Shown here one piece after another: positions 24,273 to 32,610 of a stretch of DNA of 64,000 bases (position 1 is its first letter; each line of letters starts with the position of its first letter). A program made the translations under genes and the position numbers. The notes beneath the pieces were generated by a model that saw nothing but the letters and a program-made list of their open reading frames with translations, did no database searches and was not told the origin of the DNA. Where the stretch lies: contig JAFSYJ010000027.1 in assembly GCA_017450025.1 (NCBI GenBank), positions 18,283 through 82,282 of the forward strand, given 5' to 3'. The DNA comes from Clostridia bacterium. GTDB lineage: Bacteria; Bacillota; Clostridia; UMGS1883; UMGS1540.

Positions 24273-25091
24273 TTACAGCAATTTAATTCTATCAATTTCT
24301 TCAAGCATTTCCGGCAAAATGCCTTGATTATTACTGCTTTTCAGTGTGATGTCCGCGGCCTTTTTAGCTGCATCTTCCGCATTTGACGGCGCAAAGCTCA
24401 AAGCAGGCGACAAAAGCATTTCAATATCGTTGTCGTTATCTCCGGCTACAATAATGTTTTTGTAATCAAGCTTCAGCAATTCACAGAATTTTGCAAGTGC
24501 AACGCCTTTTGATGTTGTTTTGTTTACAGCCTCATAAAAAATATTGTATGAGCGTATAAGCTTGTATTCGTGATAAAAATCACTTTTTTCCATAAAAGTC
24601 TTGAATTCATCGATGTTTTCAGGATAATCGGCAAAAACGATTTTGAGCCACGGTGAGGTTATATTGCGGTAATCCTCCCTTTCAACAAACAAATCCTCGT
24701 TTTGCTGATGAAGATATGTACCATAGCTTTCACGATAATAATATATGTGATGCGGAGTTATTATTTCTATTCCCATTTCGGGGAATTTTTCTTCAACAAA
24801 TGCAATAAGATTTTCAGCTTCTTTGGGAAGCGGATCTACCCATATGTATTTTCCGGTTGCCGTGTCGTAAATGGCACTGCCGTTTTGGCATATTATCGGA
24901 ATATCCGCCTTTATGCGTTCGAGATAGAAATTTGCGCCCTGAAGCGTGCGGCCCGTACAAACGGAAAAAGTTCCGCCCTCTCTGCGGAAATATTCAAGCG
25001 CGTCAAGATTTGCGCGCGGTATCTTCATATCAGTATCTATAAATGTTCCGTCTATATCACATAATAAGACAATTCCGGAGTATTTACCCAT
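24273..25091 (-). CDS. Cof-type HAD-superfamily phosphatase
   Basis: A 272-residue haloacid-dehalogenase family hydrolase. Motif I is LCDIDGTFID (nucleophile Asp in DxD), motif II SVCTGR, motif III Lys in TSKGVALAKF and motif IV AGDNDNDIEML. The C2B cap lies between motifs II and III. Such enzymes dephosphorylate small phosphorylated metabolites with overlapping specificities. It is single-gene, convergent with the SPFH gene, and lies 32 bp downstream of the S24 repressor gene on the same strand, so read-through from the repressor promoter is possible. Confidence 0.88.
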   Translation of the reverse strand: MGKYSGIVLLCDIDGTFIDTDMKIPRANLDALEYFRREGGTFSVCTGRTLQGANFYLERIKADIPIICQNGSAIYDTATGKYIWVDPLPKEAENLIAFVEEKFPEMGIEIITPHHIYYYRESYGTYLHQQNEDLFVEREDYRNITSPWLKIVFADYPENIDEFKTFMEKSDFYHEYKLIRSYNIFYEAVNKTTSKGVALAKFCELLKLDYKNIIVAGDNDNDIEMLLSPALSFAPSNAEDAAKKAADITLKSSNNQGILPEMLEEIDRIKLL

Positions 25092-25123
25092 TTTATGTTA
25101 AAGCAATCCTTTCGGTGTGTATT

Positions 25124-25825
25124 TTAATCAGCAATTTCCCGTATAAGCAGCTTGGGTATGCCGAGAATTTTAAAATTTTCTGCGTTGGCGTTTTCAATAC
25201 GGCGGACAGGGTATGCAGGATTTACGGACACTATCCTTATCCATTCTTCGCCTTCTTTGAACTCAATTTTTTTAAGCGAGGCGTGATCATCGCTATCACA
25301 CAGTACAACGCCTGTCTGACCGCTGTAATCCACGGAGGACTTTCGCAGCACAAGCACCTTGTCGCCGTCTTTATAATCCGGATACATACTGTCACCCTTA
25401 ACGCGCATAACAAAAAAATCGTCGCGGCTGTGACCGCTCAAAGCAGAAAACGGAACATCGACCGTTTCGCCCGTTTGGGTGTGAACATTAAAATCAGACA
25501 CATCATTCAAAACAGAATATGTTGCATAGCCGCCTTTTAAGCTTGTGTCATTATATGAGGAATTCAAATAACCGCTGTCATTGGAAGGCTCAGAAATAGG
25601 GAGGTTGTTCTGAAAAAGTCCGGAATCGTTCCACCCCATAAGATATGCCGGAGTAACATCAAGAGCGTTTGCAATTTTAGATATTTTATCGAGCGGAATA
25701 TTAGTCACAATCCCGTTTTCATATTTAAAAACGGTTTGAATGGCACAGCCTACTCTTTTAGCGACATCTGACTGTGTCAGCCCTAATTTTTCGCGTTCTT
25801 GTTTTATTCTTTCTCCAATCGTCAT
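25124..25825 (-). CDS. Phage-like XRE/S24 repressor
   Basis: A 233-residue repressor: a helix-turn-helix XRE domain (~4-58, KLGLTQSDVAKRVGCAIQTV), a Ser/Asn-rich linker, and an S24 (LexA/CI-type) peptidase domain with Ser146 in KGDSMYPDYKDGD and Lys185 or Lys186 in ASLKKIEF. No clear Ala-Gly or Cys-Gly cleavage site is seen before the Ser, so RecA-triggered self-cleavage is uncertain. ATG at 25825 has GGAGGT ~7 bp upstream; an ATG at 25855 lies before that site. It faces the peptidase gene at 26111 across five palindromes and overlapping promoters, and very probably controls both directions. Confidence 0.88.
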   Translation of the reverse strand: MTIGERIKQEREKLGLTQSDVAKRVGCAIQTVFKYENGIVTNIPLDKISKIANALDVTPAYLMGWNDSGLFQNNLPISEPSNDSGYLNSSYNDTSLKGGYATYSVLNDVSDFNVHTQTGETVDVPFSALSGHSRDDFFVMRVKGDSMYPDYKDGDKVLVLRKSSVDYSGQTGVVLCDSDDHASLKKIEFKEGEEWIRIVSVNPAYPVRRIENANAENFKILGIPKLLIREIAD

Positions 25826-25845
25826 CTGCTTTACCTCCAGAAAAT

Positions 25846-25874
25846 ATGTTAACATACTAAGTTAAAAAAGTCAA
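25846..25874 (-). promoter_or_regulatory. Promoter of the S24 repressor gene
   Basis: On the minus strand TTGACT (25869-25874), 17 bp, TAACAT (25846-25851). The palindrome at 25849-25865 covers the -10 and most of the spacer, implying autorepression. Confidence 0.75.
25849..25865. promoter_or_regulatory. Operator-like palindrome 1
   Basis: TTAACATACTAAGTTAA: half-sites TTAACATA and TAAGTTAA around one central base; one mismatch from the consensus TTAACTTA-N-TAAGTTAA. Overlaps the repressor promoter. Confidence 0.65.
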
Positions 25875-25895
25875 GAAATTAAAAAAAATAAAAAA

Positions 25896-25912
25896 ATAAC
25901 TTGACAAGTCAC
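25896..25912. promoter_or_regulatory. Operator-like palindrome 2
   Basis: ATAACTTGACAAGTCAC: core ACTTG-A-CAAGT is a perfect palindrome and shares AACTT/AAGT with the other sites. It covers the -35 TTGACA of the rightward promoter. Confidence 0.5.
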
Positions 25913-25929
25913 CACAAATGTTGTATTAT
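25901..25929 (+). promoter_or_regulatory. Promoter of the zinc-peptidase/polyvalent gene
   Basis: TTGACA (25901-25906), 17 bp, TATTAT (25924-25929). The -35 lies in palindrome 2 and the expected start point in palindrome 3, so occupation of either would block it. It leaves a leader of about 175 nt. Confidence 0.75.
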
Positions 25930-25945
25930 TGACTTAAGGAGTTAA
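25929..25945. promoter_or_regulatory. Operator-like palindrome 3
   Basis: TTGACTTAAGGAGTTAA: half-sites TTGACTTA and GGAGTTAA, located at the predicted transcription start of the rightward promoter. Confidence 0.6.
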
Positions 25946-25948
25946 TAA

Positions 25949-25967
25949 TTTGTCGAAATTTGTAGAA
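25949..25967 (+). promoter_or_regulatory. Tandem Spo0A-box-like element
   Basis: TTTGTCGAA (25949-25957, exact match to the Spo0A box consensus) and TTTGTAGAA (25959-25967), 10 bp start to start. Tandem boxes one helical turn apart fit the known head-to-tail binding of Spo0A dimers. It lies just downstream of the rightward start site. The same design recurs at 63807-63825. Confidence 0.55.
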
Positions 25968-26031
25968 AAAGCTCAAAAATGAACGCATAGAAAATCTAAA
26001 TAATCATAAATCAAATTTTTTTGCAATGCGT

Positions 26032-26048
26032 TTAACTTAATAAGTTAA
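26032..26048. promoter_or_regulatory. Operator-like palindrome 4 (best match)
   Basis: TTAACTTAATAAGTTAA: perfect palindrome apart from the central base, in the leader of the peptidase gene. Confidence 0.65.
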
Positions 26049-26050
26049 TT

Positions 26051-26067
26051 TAAACTTAAAAAGTTAT
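26051..26067. promoter_or_regulatory. Operator-like palindrome 5
   Basis: TAAACTTAAAAAGTTAT: 19 bp after palindrome 4, with the AACTTA/AAGTTA core retained. Confidence 0.5.
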
Positions 26068-26110
26068 TTCAGTTGCGTCGGTTTTATGATAAAAAAGGAG
26101 ATATAATACT

Positions 26111-28369
26111 ATGATTAATTTGGCAGAAGGCAATGTTATGACAGATATTTATACTGATACGAAAGATATAATTAAAAAAGCGGAGATTGTTCATAAAAAT
26201 AGAGGCAGATATACATACAGCGGCAAAGATTTAAGTTTACAAAGGATACTGACGGGCGATGGGGAGGTTATATTCCGTAAAATAAAAGCCAGAGCGTTCC
26301 GTCGCGACAAAAAGATGAGGGCAATTAAGGAGTACAACAGAAAACGCGGAATAAAAACTGTATTTATAAGCGGTTATGCGATAAACGGCGACAGCATTGT
26401 GAGAGGGTTTGCACATAAGGGGACAGCATATATAATGTATGACCACCCTTATTATACGCCCGAACAGATAAACCATCACGAAATGGTGCATCTTAAAGCC
26501 AATGACGCCGCTTATAAGAAGTTTTACAGCAGCGTGTTTTGCAAGCTGACCACAGATGAAAAATCCAAAATTCTTATGGCGTTAAATAAAAAATACGCTC
26601 CGCAATTTATAAAAAGCTTTTTGAGAGCAAATCCCGATGCAACAAGCAGGCAGACGATTCAGGCATTAATTTTATATTTGTCAGAGGAAGCTATGGCTGA
26701 CCTGAACGGCGGAATGGATGAAATGGCAGAGCATTCCGCAAGATTTGCCGACGAAATATTGACATTCAGAGCTGCGGCTGACAGTGCCGTCAGAGATACA
26801 AATTTTACGGAAGAAAAATGTGTTATGAGCAGCGAATTAAGACTCAGCGTGGAATACAGCGGCTCACCAAATGAGCCGCAAAACAAAAAATGCGTAGCGA
26901 TTCATAATGTGTCGGCGGAAAACTTTTTGCGAATGTATAACAAAGGGTACGGCGGTATGCCGGGAATATCTGCCGCAATATTATATTACACAAGCTGTTT
27001 TACAGATTACGGAGCATTGTCGTTTGTACTTAAGCCTGACTCAATAAATCCGCAAAATCAAAATAATTTGATATTCAGCTCTGACGCGTGGTCGTCAATG
27101 TTTCCGTCTGTTGTTATGAAGCCAAATAAAAAGGCGGTCGAAAAACTTGCCAAAAGGCTTGGGGCTTCTGCGTTACAGATTATGAATAATTATTTTGAAA
27201 ACAAAAGCGAAGCGACAGCATTACAGTATTTGTCGGAAGAAAAGGCGATAAAGGAGCTTTTTATAAAAGAGAAGGGAGGACTCCGCAAAAGTGCGTTTGA
27301 AGAGCTTGACGAGTGGGACTCGGAGTTTGCAGAAGAGCTTACGCCAATGATAAAAAGGGGAGTTACTGCAGACGACATAATATACAAAGATGAGCTTACA
27401 AGTGAGTTTTTTGACAAGCTCGGTTTTGTTATTGACAGAATGGGGGAGTACGATTTTGGCAGACCGAACAAAAGGCTTTTGGCGTTTGCGCGTGACGGCA
27501 ACAAGGAAGCGCAAAATCTGTTCAGAAAGGACTGGCTTAAATATACAAAAGGTTCGGTTGAAGGGTATATCCTAAATCATCAAAGAGAGTTTAATAAATT
27601 TGTCAAAAATATTATTTCAGATGTCAGTCAGGGGGAAGTCCTTAAAGACAGGGAGGGCAATATTTATGACGACAATGTTGATAATATTCTGAAGATAATG
27701 TTTGAGATTGATAAATACCAATTTGCAAATTATGAAAGCATAGATAACCTGACAGCAAAATTGGCAAAGAAATACACCTCGCTCAATGAGCTTCGCGCCG
27801 ACACGGACAAGCTGCTGCCGTTATCAGATGACATCAGGCAGTCGGTTGCCGACAAGCTCAATAACAGGCTTTCAGGTATTATTGATAAAATAGCAACGCC
27901 TGATGAATTCGGTGACAGCATAAAGAATACAGGCAATATTTTGCTCAGGGCTATCAATGGCAACGGCGGGTATTCTGAGGAGTCCGTTATACAGAGCTTT
28001 AAGAAAGAAAACATTGAAGTAAATGAAAATACCGCAAATGAAATAATAACCCTTTTTGATAACATAAAAACCGCACCTGTGAAATTTTTTGAAGCAAAGC
28101 TTAACAGGCTTCTCAAATGGAATGAAGTCGGAGCCGCGGTTATTCCCGACAATACAGATGCGGAAGTTGCCTATGCTTTATTTGATTTGGGAATAAAAGT
28201 CGTAAAATACGAATTTGAAAACAATGACAGCCGTTTAAAAGCTGTAGAGCAATTTCCCGAAATGAGATTCAGCAGGGAAGAATATCTTAAAAATCAAACA
28301 GGAGATGAAAGTCACGCAGTAATTGCTTGCATTATTTTTTTTGACTTTTTTTTGACGGAAAACGGCTAA
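26111..28369 (+). CDS. Zinc-peptidase-like protein with phage polyvalent-protein domains
   Basis: A 752-residue protein. The N-terminal part (~75-215) carries a zincin motif HEMVH (123-127) after YTPEQINH, and a candidate third ligand in SEEAMADL (192-197). The middle (~262-335: VAIHNVSAENFLRM, GMPGISAAI, FSSDAWSSMFP) and the C-terminal segment (GAAVIPDNTDAEVAYALFDL ... EMRFSREE) resemble conserved parts of the very large polyvalent proteins of Clostridia phages and conjugative elements; this is family recall, not a search. The two outer parts are joined by ~350 helix-rich residues. No signal peptide. AAGGAG is 10 bp before ATG. Repressor-controlled and embedded between housekeeping genes. 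Substrate unknown. Confidence 0.75.
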   Translation: MINLAEGNVMTDIYTDTKDIIKKAEIVHKNRGRYTYSGKDLSLQRILTGDGEVIFRKIKARAFRRDKKMRAIKEYNRKRGIKTVFISGYAINGDSIVRGFAHKGTAYIMYDHPYYTPEQINHHEMVHLKANDAAYKKFYSSVFCKLTTDEKSKILMALNKKYAPQFIKSFLRANPDATSRQTIQALILYLSEEAMADLNGGMDEMAEHSARFADEILTFRAAADSAVRDTNFTEEKCVMSSELRLSVEYSGSPNEPQNKKCVAIHNVSAENFLRMYNKGYGGMPGISAAILYYTSCFTDYGALSFVLKPDSINPQNQNNLIFSSDAWSSMFPSVVMKPNKKAVEKLAKRLGASALQIMNNYFENKSEATALQYLSEEKAIKELFIKEKGGLRKSAFEELDEWDSEFAEELTPMIKRGVTADDIIYKDELTSEFFDKLGFVIDRMGEYDFGRPNKRLLAFARDGNKEAQNLFRKDWLKYTKGSVEGYILNHQREFNKFVKNIISDVSQGEVLKDREGNIYDDNVDNILKIMFEIDKYQFANYESIDNLTAKLAKKYTSLNELRADTDKLLPLSDDIRQSVADKLNNRLSGIIDKIATPDEFGDSIKNTGNILLRAINGNGGYSEESVIQSFKKENIEVNENTANEIITLFDNIKTAPVKFFEAKLNRLLKWNEVGAAVIPDNTDAEVAYALFDLGIKVVKYEFENNDSRLKAVEQFPEMRFSREEYLKNQTGDESHAVIACIIFFDFFLTENG

Positions 28370-28399
28370 AACAAGCCCCCTGAGAGTATCTCAGGGGGC
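28366..28399 (-). terminator. Terminator of the flavoprotein gene
   Basis: GCCCCCTGAGA and TCTCAGGGGGC form a perfect 11-bp stem (28375-28399); on the minus strand it is followed by TTGTTTTA. It could also stop plus-strand transcription from the peptidase gene. Confidence 0.8.
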
Positions 28400-28405
28400 A
28401 CCGGA

Positions 28406-29023
28406 TCATCTTATAAAGCTTGTGAACACACGCTTTTCGGTTTCGGGAAGCCCGAATTTTTCTTTTCCGAGAGCGATGGACTTGATTAAAAATGTCATAT
28501 TTCTTGCAAGTACGCGCATTATTTGCAAGCCTTCTTCATCTTGCGCAGCCTCGCCCTGCTCTCTGCCGTGTGCGCTGTTCCAATACTGGCTTGGCGCAAT
28601 AGGCATATTTGAAATGGTAAAATACTTATTAAGCCTGTCAAATGTTGCCGTTGTACCGCCGCGGCGCGCAACGCATACTGCTGCACCGACCTTCATGGTT
28701 TTATCAAAATGCGTGCTGAAAAACAAGCGGTCTAAAAAAGCTGTAACGGTGGCGTTTGGACCTGCAAAATAAACAGGGGAGCCTATAACGATACCGTCGC
28801 AGGCTTCGAACTTCGGAGCGGCTTCATTTACGGCATCTTCAAATACACATTTGCCTTGTTCAGAGCATTTTCTGCAAGCGATACAGCCGCGAATTGCTTT
28901 GTTTCCTATATGTATTGTTTCTGTTTCAACGCCGTTTTCCGCAAAAATCTTTTCCATTTCCGCAAGCGCAATAGCTGTGTTGCCGTTAGCGTTGGGACTT
29001 CCGTTTACAAGTAAAACTTTCAT
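28406..29023 (-). CDS. Iron-sulfur flavoprotein / NADPH-dependent FMN reductase family
   Basis: A 205-residue flavodoxin-fold protein. The FMN phosphate loop is NGSPNANGNTA (~6-16) and the second flavin loop SPVYFAGPNA. The compact cysteine motif GCIACRKCSEQGKC (CX2CX2CX5C, ~46-59) matches the [4Fe-4S] ligand pattern of the Isf family, which passes electrons from reduced ferredoxin to small oxidants such as O2 or peroxide in anaerobes. ATG at 29023 has GGAG 6 bp upstream. It has its own terminator and lies downstream of clpX on the same strand (50 bp gap). Confidence 0.85.
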   Translation of the reverse strand: MKVLLVNGSPNANGNTAIALAEMEKIFAENGVETETIHIGNKAIRGCIACRKCSEQGKCVFEDAVNEAAPKFEACDGIVIGSPVYFAGPNATVTAFLDRLFFSTHFDKTMKVGAAVCVARRGGTTATFDRLNKYFTISNMPIAPSQYWNSAHGREQGEAAQDEEGLQIMRVLARNMTFLIKSIALGKEKFGLPETEKRVFTSFIR

Positions 29024-29073
29024 AATAAACTCCATTCTTAAAAGATGACCGCTACCAATGGCAGCGGTGTAAT

Positions 29074-30360
29074 TTATGACGCAGAACTGCGCTTTGTCCT
29101 TTTGGCTTGCGTTAATTTAACGGCACGCTCGGAATTGCGTGCAACTTCAGGCTTCTTTTTACCGTTAACGGCGTCTTTGGTGAGCGTAACGGCTTCAACG
29201 GTTTCGTCGGAGGGAACTTCAAACATTGTATCAATAAGCGCCTCTTCCATAATCGCGCGCAAGCCGCGTGCACCTGTCTTTCTGTCAAACGCCTTTTGTG
29301 CAATCGCTTCAAGAGCGTCGTCATTGATTTTGAACTCTACATTATCATAAGCAAAAAGCTCGTGATACTGCTTTGCAAGCGCGTTTTTCGGCTGAACTAT
29401 GATACTTTTTAGTGCTTCTATATCAAGCAAATCAAGCGTTACAAGTACAGGCATTCTGCCTACAAATTCGGGTATAAGTCCAAACTTGAGAAGATCCTCG
29501 GGCTCAACCATTTTGAGAAGTTCGCTGTTTGACTTATCACGCGCGCCTGTAATATCCGCACCGAAACCGACCTGTTTTTTGCCAATGCGGTTTTTGATTA
29601 TTTTATCAAGACCGTCGAACGCTCCGCCTGCAATAAACAAAATATTAGAAGTGTCAATTTGAATAAACTCTTGATGTGGGTGCTTTCTGCCGCCCTGCGG
29701 GGGAACGGACGCAACCGTGCCTTCCAAAATCTTCAAAAGTGCCTGCTGAACGCCTTCGCCGCTGACATCGCGAGTTATAGAAGGGTTTTCACTTTTTCGC
29801 GCTATTTTATCGATTTCATCAATATATATTATACCGCGCGATGCACGGTCAATATCGTAATCAGCCGCCTGAATAAGCCGGAGAAGGATATTTTCAACAT
29901 CTTCACCTACATAGCCGGCTTCGGTAAGAGTTGTCGCATCAGCAATAGCAAACGGAACATCAAGGATTTTTGCAAGCGTTTGCGCCAAAAAGGTTTTGCC
30001 GCTTCCCGTAGGTCCCATAATCAGGATGTTGCTTTTCTGAATTTCAACGCCATCGCTCTTATAGTTAGAGTCAAGGCGCTTATAATGGTTGTAAACCGCA
30101 ACGGAAAGAGCCTTTTTTGCCTCGTCCTGCCCTATAACATAATCATCAAGAATCCGTTTGATCTCGACGGGCTTAAGCGTATTTTGTACAATTTGCGCGT
30201 GAGAAGGTTCTGCTTCTGTCTGTTCTTCTATAATTTCGGAGCATAGGCTTATGCACTCATCGCAGATATATACACCGGGACCTGCAACAAGCCTTTTTAC
30301 CTGATCCTGATTTCTGCCGCAAAAAGAGCATATAAGCTTGTCGTCATCATGCTTTGCCAT
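29074..30360 (-). CDS. clpX: ATP-dependent unfoldase ClpX
   Basis: A 428-residue AAA+ unfoldase that feeds proteins to ClpP. The N-terminal zinc finger ([14 protein letters not shown] ... YICDECI) is present, followed by Walker A GPTGSGKT, Walker [11 protein letters not shown], the pore loop GYVGED and the ClpP-docking IGF-like segment in [15 protein letters not shown]. Encoded 3 bp after clpP. Confidence 0.96.
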   Translation of the reverse strand: MAKHDDDKLICSFCGRNQDQVKRLVAGPGVYICDECISLCSEIIEEQTEAEPSHAQIVQNTLKPVEIKRILDDYVIGQDEAKKALSVAVYNHYKRLDSNYKSDGVEIQKSNILIMGPTGSGKTFLAQTLAKILDVPFAIADATTLTEAGYVGEDVENILLRLIQAADYDIDRASRGIIYIDEIDKIARKSENPSITRDVSGEGVQQALLKILEGTVASVPPQGGRKHPHQEFIQIDTSNILFIAGGAFDGLDKIIKNRIGKKQVGFGADITGARDKSNSELLKMVEPEDLLKFGLIPEFVGRMPVLVTLDLLDIEALKSIIVQPKNALAKQYHELFAYDNVEFKINDDALEAIAQKAFDRKTGARGLRAIMEEALIDTMFEVPSDETVEAVTLTKDAVNGKKKPEVARNSERAVKLTQAKRTKRSSAS

Positions 30361-30363
30361 TAT

Positions 30364-30945
30364 TTACCTCGCTACAATAATTTTATCAATAAGACCGTAA
30401 TCAAGAGCTTCCTGAGAGGACATAAAGTTATCTCTCTCGGTGTCGCGCTCAATTACTTCAAGCGGTTTGCCTGTGTTTTTGCTGAGAATTTCATTCAAAG
30501 TCTTGCGGATTCTGATAATTCTGTCAGCGTGAATCTTAATATCTGTTGCCTGCCCCTGTGTGCCGCCGAGCGGTTGGTGTATCATAATTTCGCTGTTTGG
30601 AAGCGCAAAGCGCTTTCCTTTTGCGCCGCATGAAAGCAAAAACGCACCCATGCTTGCCGCCATACCTATACAAATAGTTGAGACATCGCACTTTATATAA
30701 TTCATTGTGTCATAGATAGCCATACCTGCGGTTATTGAACCGCCGGGGCTGTTTATATAAAGGCTTATGTCTTTGTCAGGGTCTTCGCTTTCCAAAAATA
30801 AAAGCTGTGCAACAGTTAAACTTGCAGTAACATCGTTTACTTCATCGGATAAAAATATTATTCTGTCTTTAAGCAGTCTTGAATAGATGTCGTATGAACG
30901 CTCGCCTCTATTCGTCTGCTCCACTACTACCGGTACCAGACTCAT
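30364..30945 (-). CDS. clpP: ClpP protease subunit
   Basis: A 193-residue serine peptidase that forms the tetradecameric chamber of ClpXP. The catalytic triad is visible as Ser in [11 protein letters not shown], His in IMIHQPLGG and Asp in [11 protein letters not shown]. Its ATG lies inside the end of tig (38-bp overlap) with GGAG 9 bp upstream. The order tig-clpP-clpX is the usual one. Confidence 0.97.
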   Translation of the reverse strand: MSLVPVVVEQTNRGERSYDIYSRLLKDRIIFLSDEVNDVTASLTVAQLLFLESEDPDKDISLYINSPGGSITAGMAIYDTMNYIKCDVSTICIGMAASMGAFLLSCGAKGKRFALPNSEIMIHQPLGGTQGQATDIKIHADRIIRIRKTLNEILSKNTGKPLEVIERDTERDNFMSSQEALDYGLIDKIIVAR

Positions 30946-32257
30946 TTTCTGTCACTCCTTTTTTCTTGGTAGTCTTTTTGGTTATTGATTTATCAACTAA
31001 AAACTCAAGGGTCTTGTTTATAACGATTTCTGACTTCATATTTTCAATAGAGCCTGCCATAATCTTCTTTATTTTATCAAGCTCCATTCCGTATGTATCT
31101 GCCATCTTTTGAAGTTCTTTTTCTATATCTTCATCAGAAGCTTCAATATTTTCTGCTTTAGCAATTTTTTCTAAAATAAGGCTTCCTTTAACACGCTTTT
31201 CTGCGCTGTCGTGGAACTGCTCGTGAAGAGAATCTGTTGTGATGCCTGTAAACTGTGCATACTGTTCAAGAGTAAGTCCCTGCTGCGAAAGATTGTAGGA
31301 AAATTCCTGAATCATTCTGTCGATTTGGTCGTGTATCATAACATCGGGTATGTCTATTTCAGTTTTGTCTGCGATAATTTCAAGGATCTTATCCTCTTTT
31401 TCGCGCTGTGTTTTGATCTTTGCGGCTTCTTCCAGCTTAGCTTTTACATCAGCCTCAAGCTCTGCTAGAGTATCAAATTCGCTGACATCTTTTGCAAATT
31501 CATCGTCCTTTGCAGGAAGCTCTTTTTTCTTGATCGAGTTGATTTTTACTTTAAATACGGCAGGCTTGCCCTTGAGATCTTCAGCGTGGTAATCCTCAGG
31601 GAAGGTTACATTTATCTCAAATTCTTCGCCGGCCTTTTTGCCTATAAGTTGATCCTCAAAGCCCGGAATGAACTGTCCGGAGCCGATTTCAAGGCTGTGG
31701 TTTTCGCCCTTGCCGCCCTCAAATGCTTCGCCATCGACAAAGCCTTCGTAATCAATATCCGTAATATCACCTTTTTTAACGGCTCTTTTTTCAACGGTGA
31801 CTATTCTTGCGTTCTGATTGCGCATTCTGTCAATCTCTGCTGTAACATCAGCCTTTAAAACTTTATTTTCAATTTTATCCAATTTTACACCCTTGTATTC
31901 AGGAAGTTCAAATTCAGGCTTGCAAACAACCTTTGCGCTGAATACAAAATCTTCGCCTTCCTTTATTGATACGATATCAATTTCGGGTCTGTCAACGGGA
32001 TCAAGTGAGTGTTCCTCTATCGCTTTATCATATGCGTCGGGGCAGGCAAAGTTTATTGCATCTTCATAAAAAATGCCTTCGCCGTAGTACTTTTCAATAA
32101 ACTTGCGTGGTGCTTTGCCCTTGCGGAAGCCGGGGAGAGCAATTTTCTTTACATTTTTCTTGTAAGAACGCTCCATTGCCTCGGCAAAGGTTTTCTTATC
32201 AACCGTGATTTCAAGTGTTACGGTGTTTTTTTCCGTATTTGTTATTTTTGAGTTCAT
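30908..32257 (-). CDS. tig: Trigger factor
   Basis: A 449-residue ribosome-bound chaperone. The N-terminal ribosome-docking domain has the signature [17 protein letters not shown]; an FKBP-type prolyl isomerase domain ([20 protein letters not shown]) lies in the middle; the rest is the helical chaperone domain. ATG at 32257 has GGAGG 8 bp upstream; the upstream ATG at 32272 precedes that site. The tail is Lys/Gly-rich. First gene of tig-clpP-clpX, driven from 32335-32363. Confidence 0.96.
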   Translation of the reverse strand: MNSKITNTEKNTVTLEITVDKKTFAEAMERSYKKNVKKIALPGFRKGKAPRKFIEKYYGEGIFYEDAINFACPDAYDKAIEEHSLDPVDRPEIDIVSIKEGEDFVFSAKVVCKPEFELPEYKGVKLDKIENKVLKADVTAEIDRMRNQNARIVTVEKRAVKKGDITDIDYEGFVDGEAFEGGKGENHSLEIGSGQFIPGFEDQLIGKKAGEEFEINVTFPEDYHAEDLKGKPAVFKVKINSIKKKELPAKDDEFAKDVSEFDTLAELEADVKAKLEEAAKIKTQREKEDKILEIIADKTEIDIPDVMIHDQIDRMIQEFSYNLSQQGLTLEQYAQFTGITTDSLHEQFHDSAEKRVKGSLILEKIAKAENIEASDEDIEKELQKMADTYGMELDKIKKIMAGSIENMKSEIVINKTLEFLVDKSITKKTTKKKGVTENESGTGSSGADE

Positions 32258-32334
32258 TGGTTTTTCCTCCAAACTTTAATATTTCAGTACGAAAAGTGTT
32301 ATATTGCAGAACACACAATATGGCACTATAAGAT

Positions 32335-32363
32335 AGTTTACCATAACAGCATCTTTTTTTCAA
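32335..32363 (-). promoter_or_regulatory. Promoter of tig-clpP-clpX
   Basis: On the minus strand TTGAAA (32358-32363), 17 bp, TAAACT (32335-32340). No CtsR-type heptad repeat is evident nearby. Confidence 0.65.
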
Positions 32364-32489
32364 GTGTAAATTTAATAAAAAATACATTTATAATGAAATT
32401 TTGGAGTTTTGAACAAATTTTTTTATTATTGAGAGTAATTTTATAAAAAAATCCCGAAAAAAAAACCAAATTTATTAACATTTTCGTTA

Positions 32490-32518
32490 TTGACTTTTTT
32501 TTACCCAAATAGTATAAT
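32490..32518 (+). promoter_or_regulatory. Promoter of the first ABC exporter operon
   Basis: TTGACT (32490-32495), 17 bp, TATAAT (32513-32518), leaving a leader of about 85 nt. Confidence 0.8.
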
Positions 32519-32610
32519 TGTAGAAAATTGTATTTTACATTGAAAAGGTTAACTTCGGTGTAATTTTTTTTGTTTTGACCGTTCACTTCACCGGAAGGGG
32601 TGTAATTTTT

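Larger units (their letters stand above)
32258..32610. other. 353-bp intergenic region between tig and an ABC exporter operon
   Basis: Holds two divergent sigma-A promoters (32335-32363 minus, 32490-32518 plus). The plus-strand leader repeats GGTGTAATTTTT twice, the second time as the Shine-Dalgarno region, and CTTCGGTG can pair with CACCGGAAG next to it. No coding frame or known RNA is seen. Confidence 0.6.

Noticed and set aside
25124..25825. Repressor as a LexA-type SOS regulator
   Set aside because: The Ser-Lys dyad is present, but no Ala-Gly or Cys-Gly cleavage site with LexA-like context is visible, and the operators differ from known SOS boxes.
32335..32363. CtsR or CIRCE element at the tig-clpP-clpX promoter
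   Set aside because: No heptad repeat or long inverted repeat of the known type overlaps this promoter.
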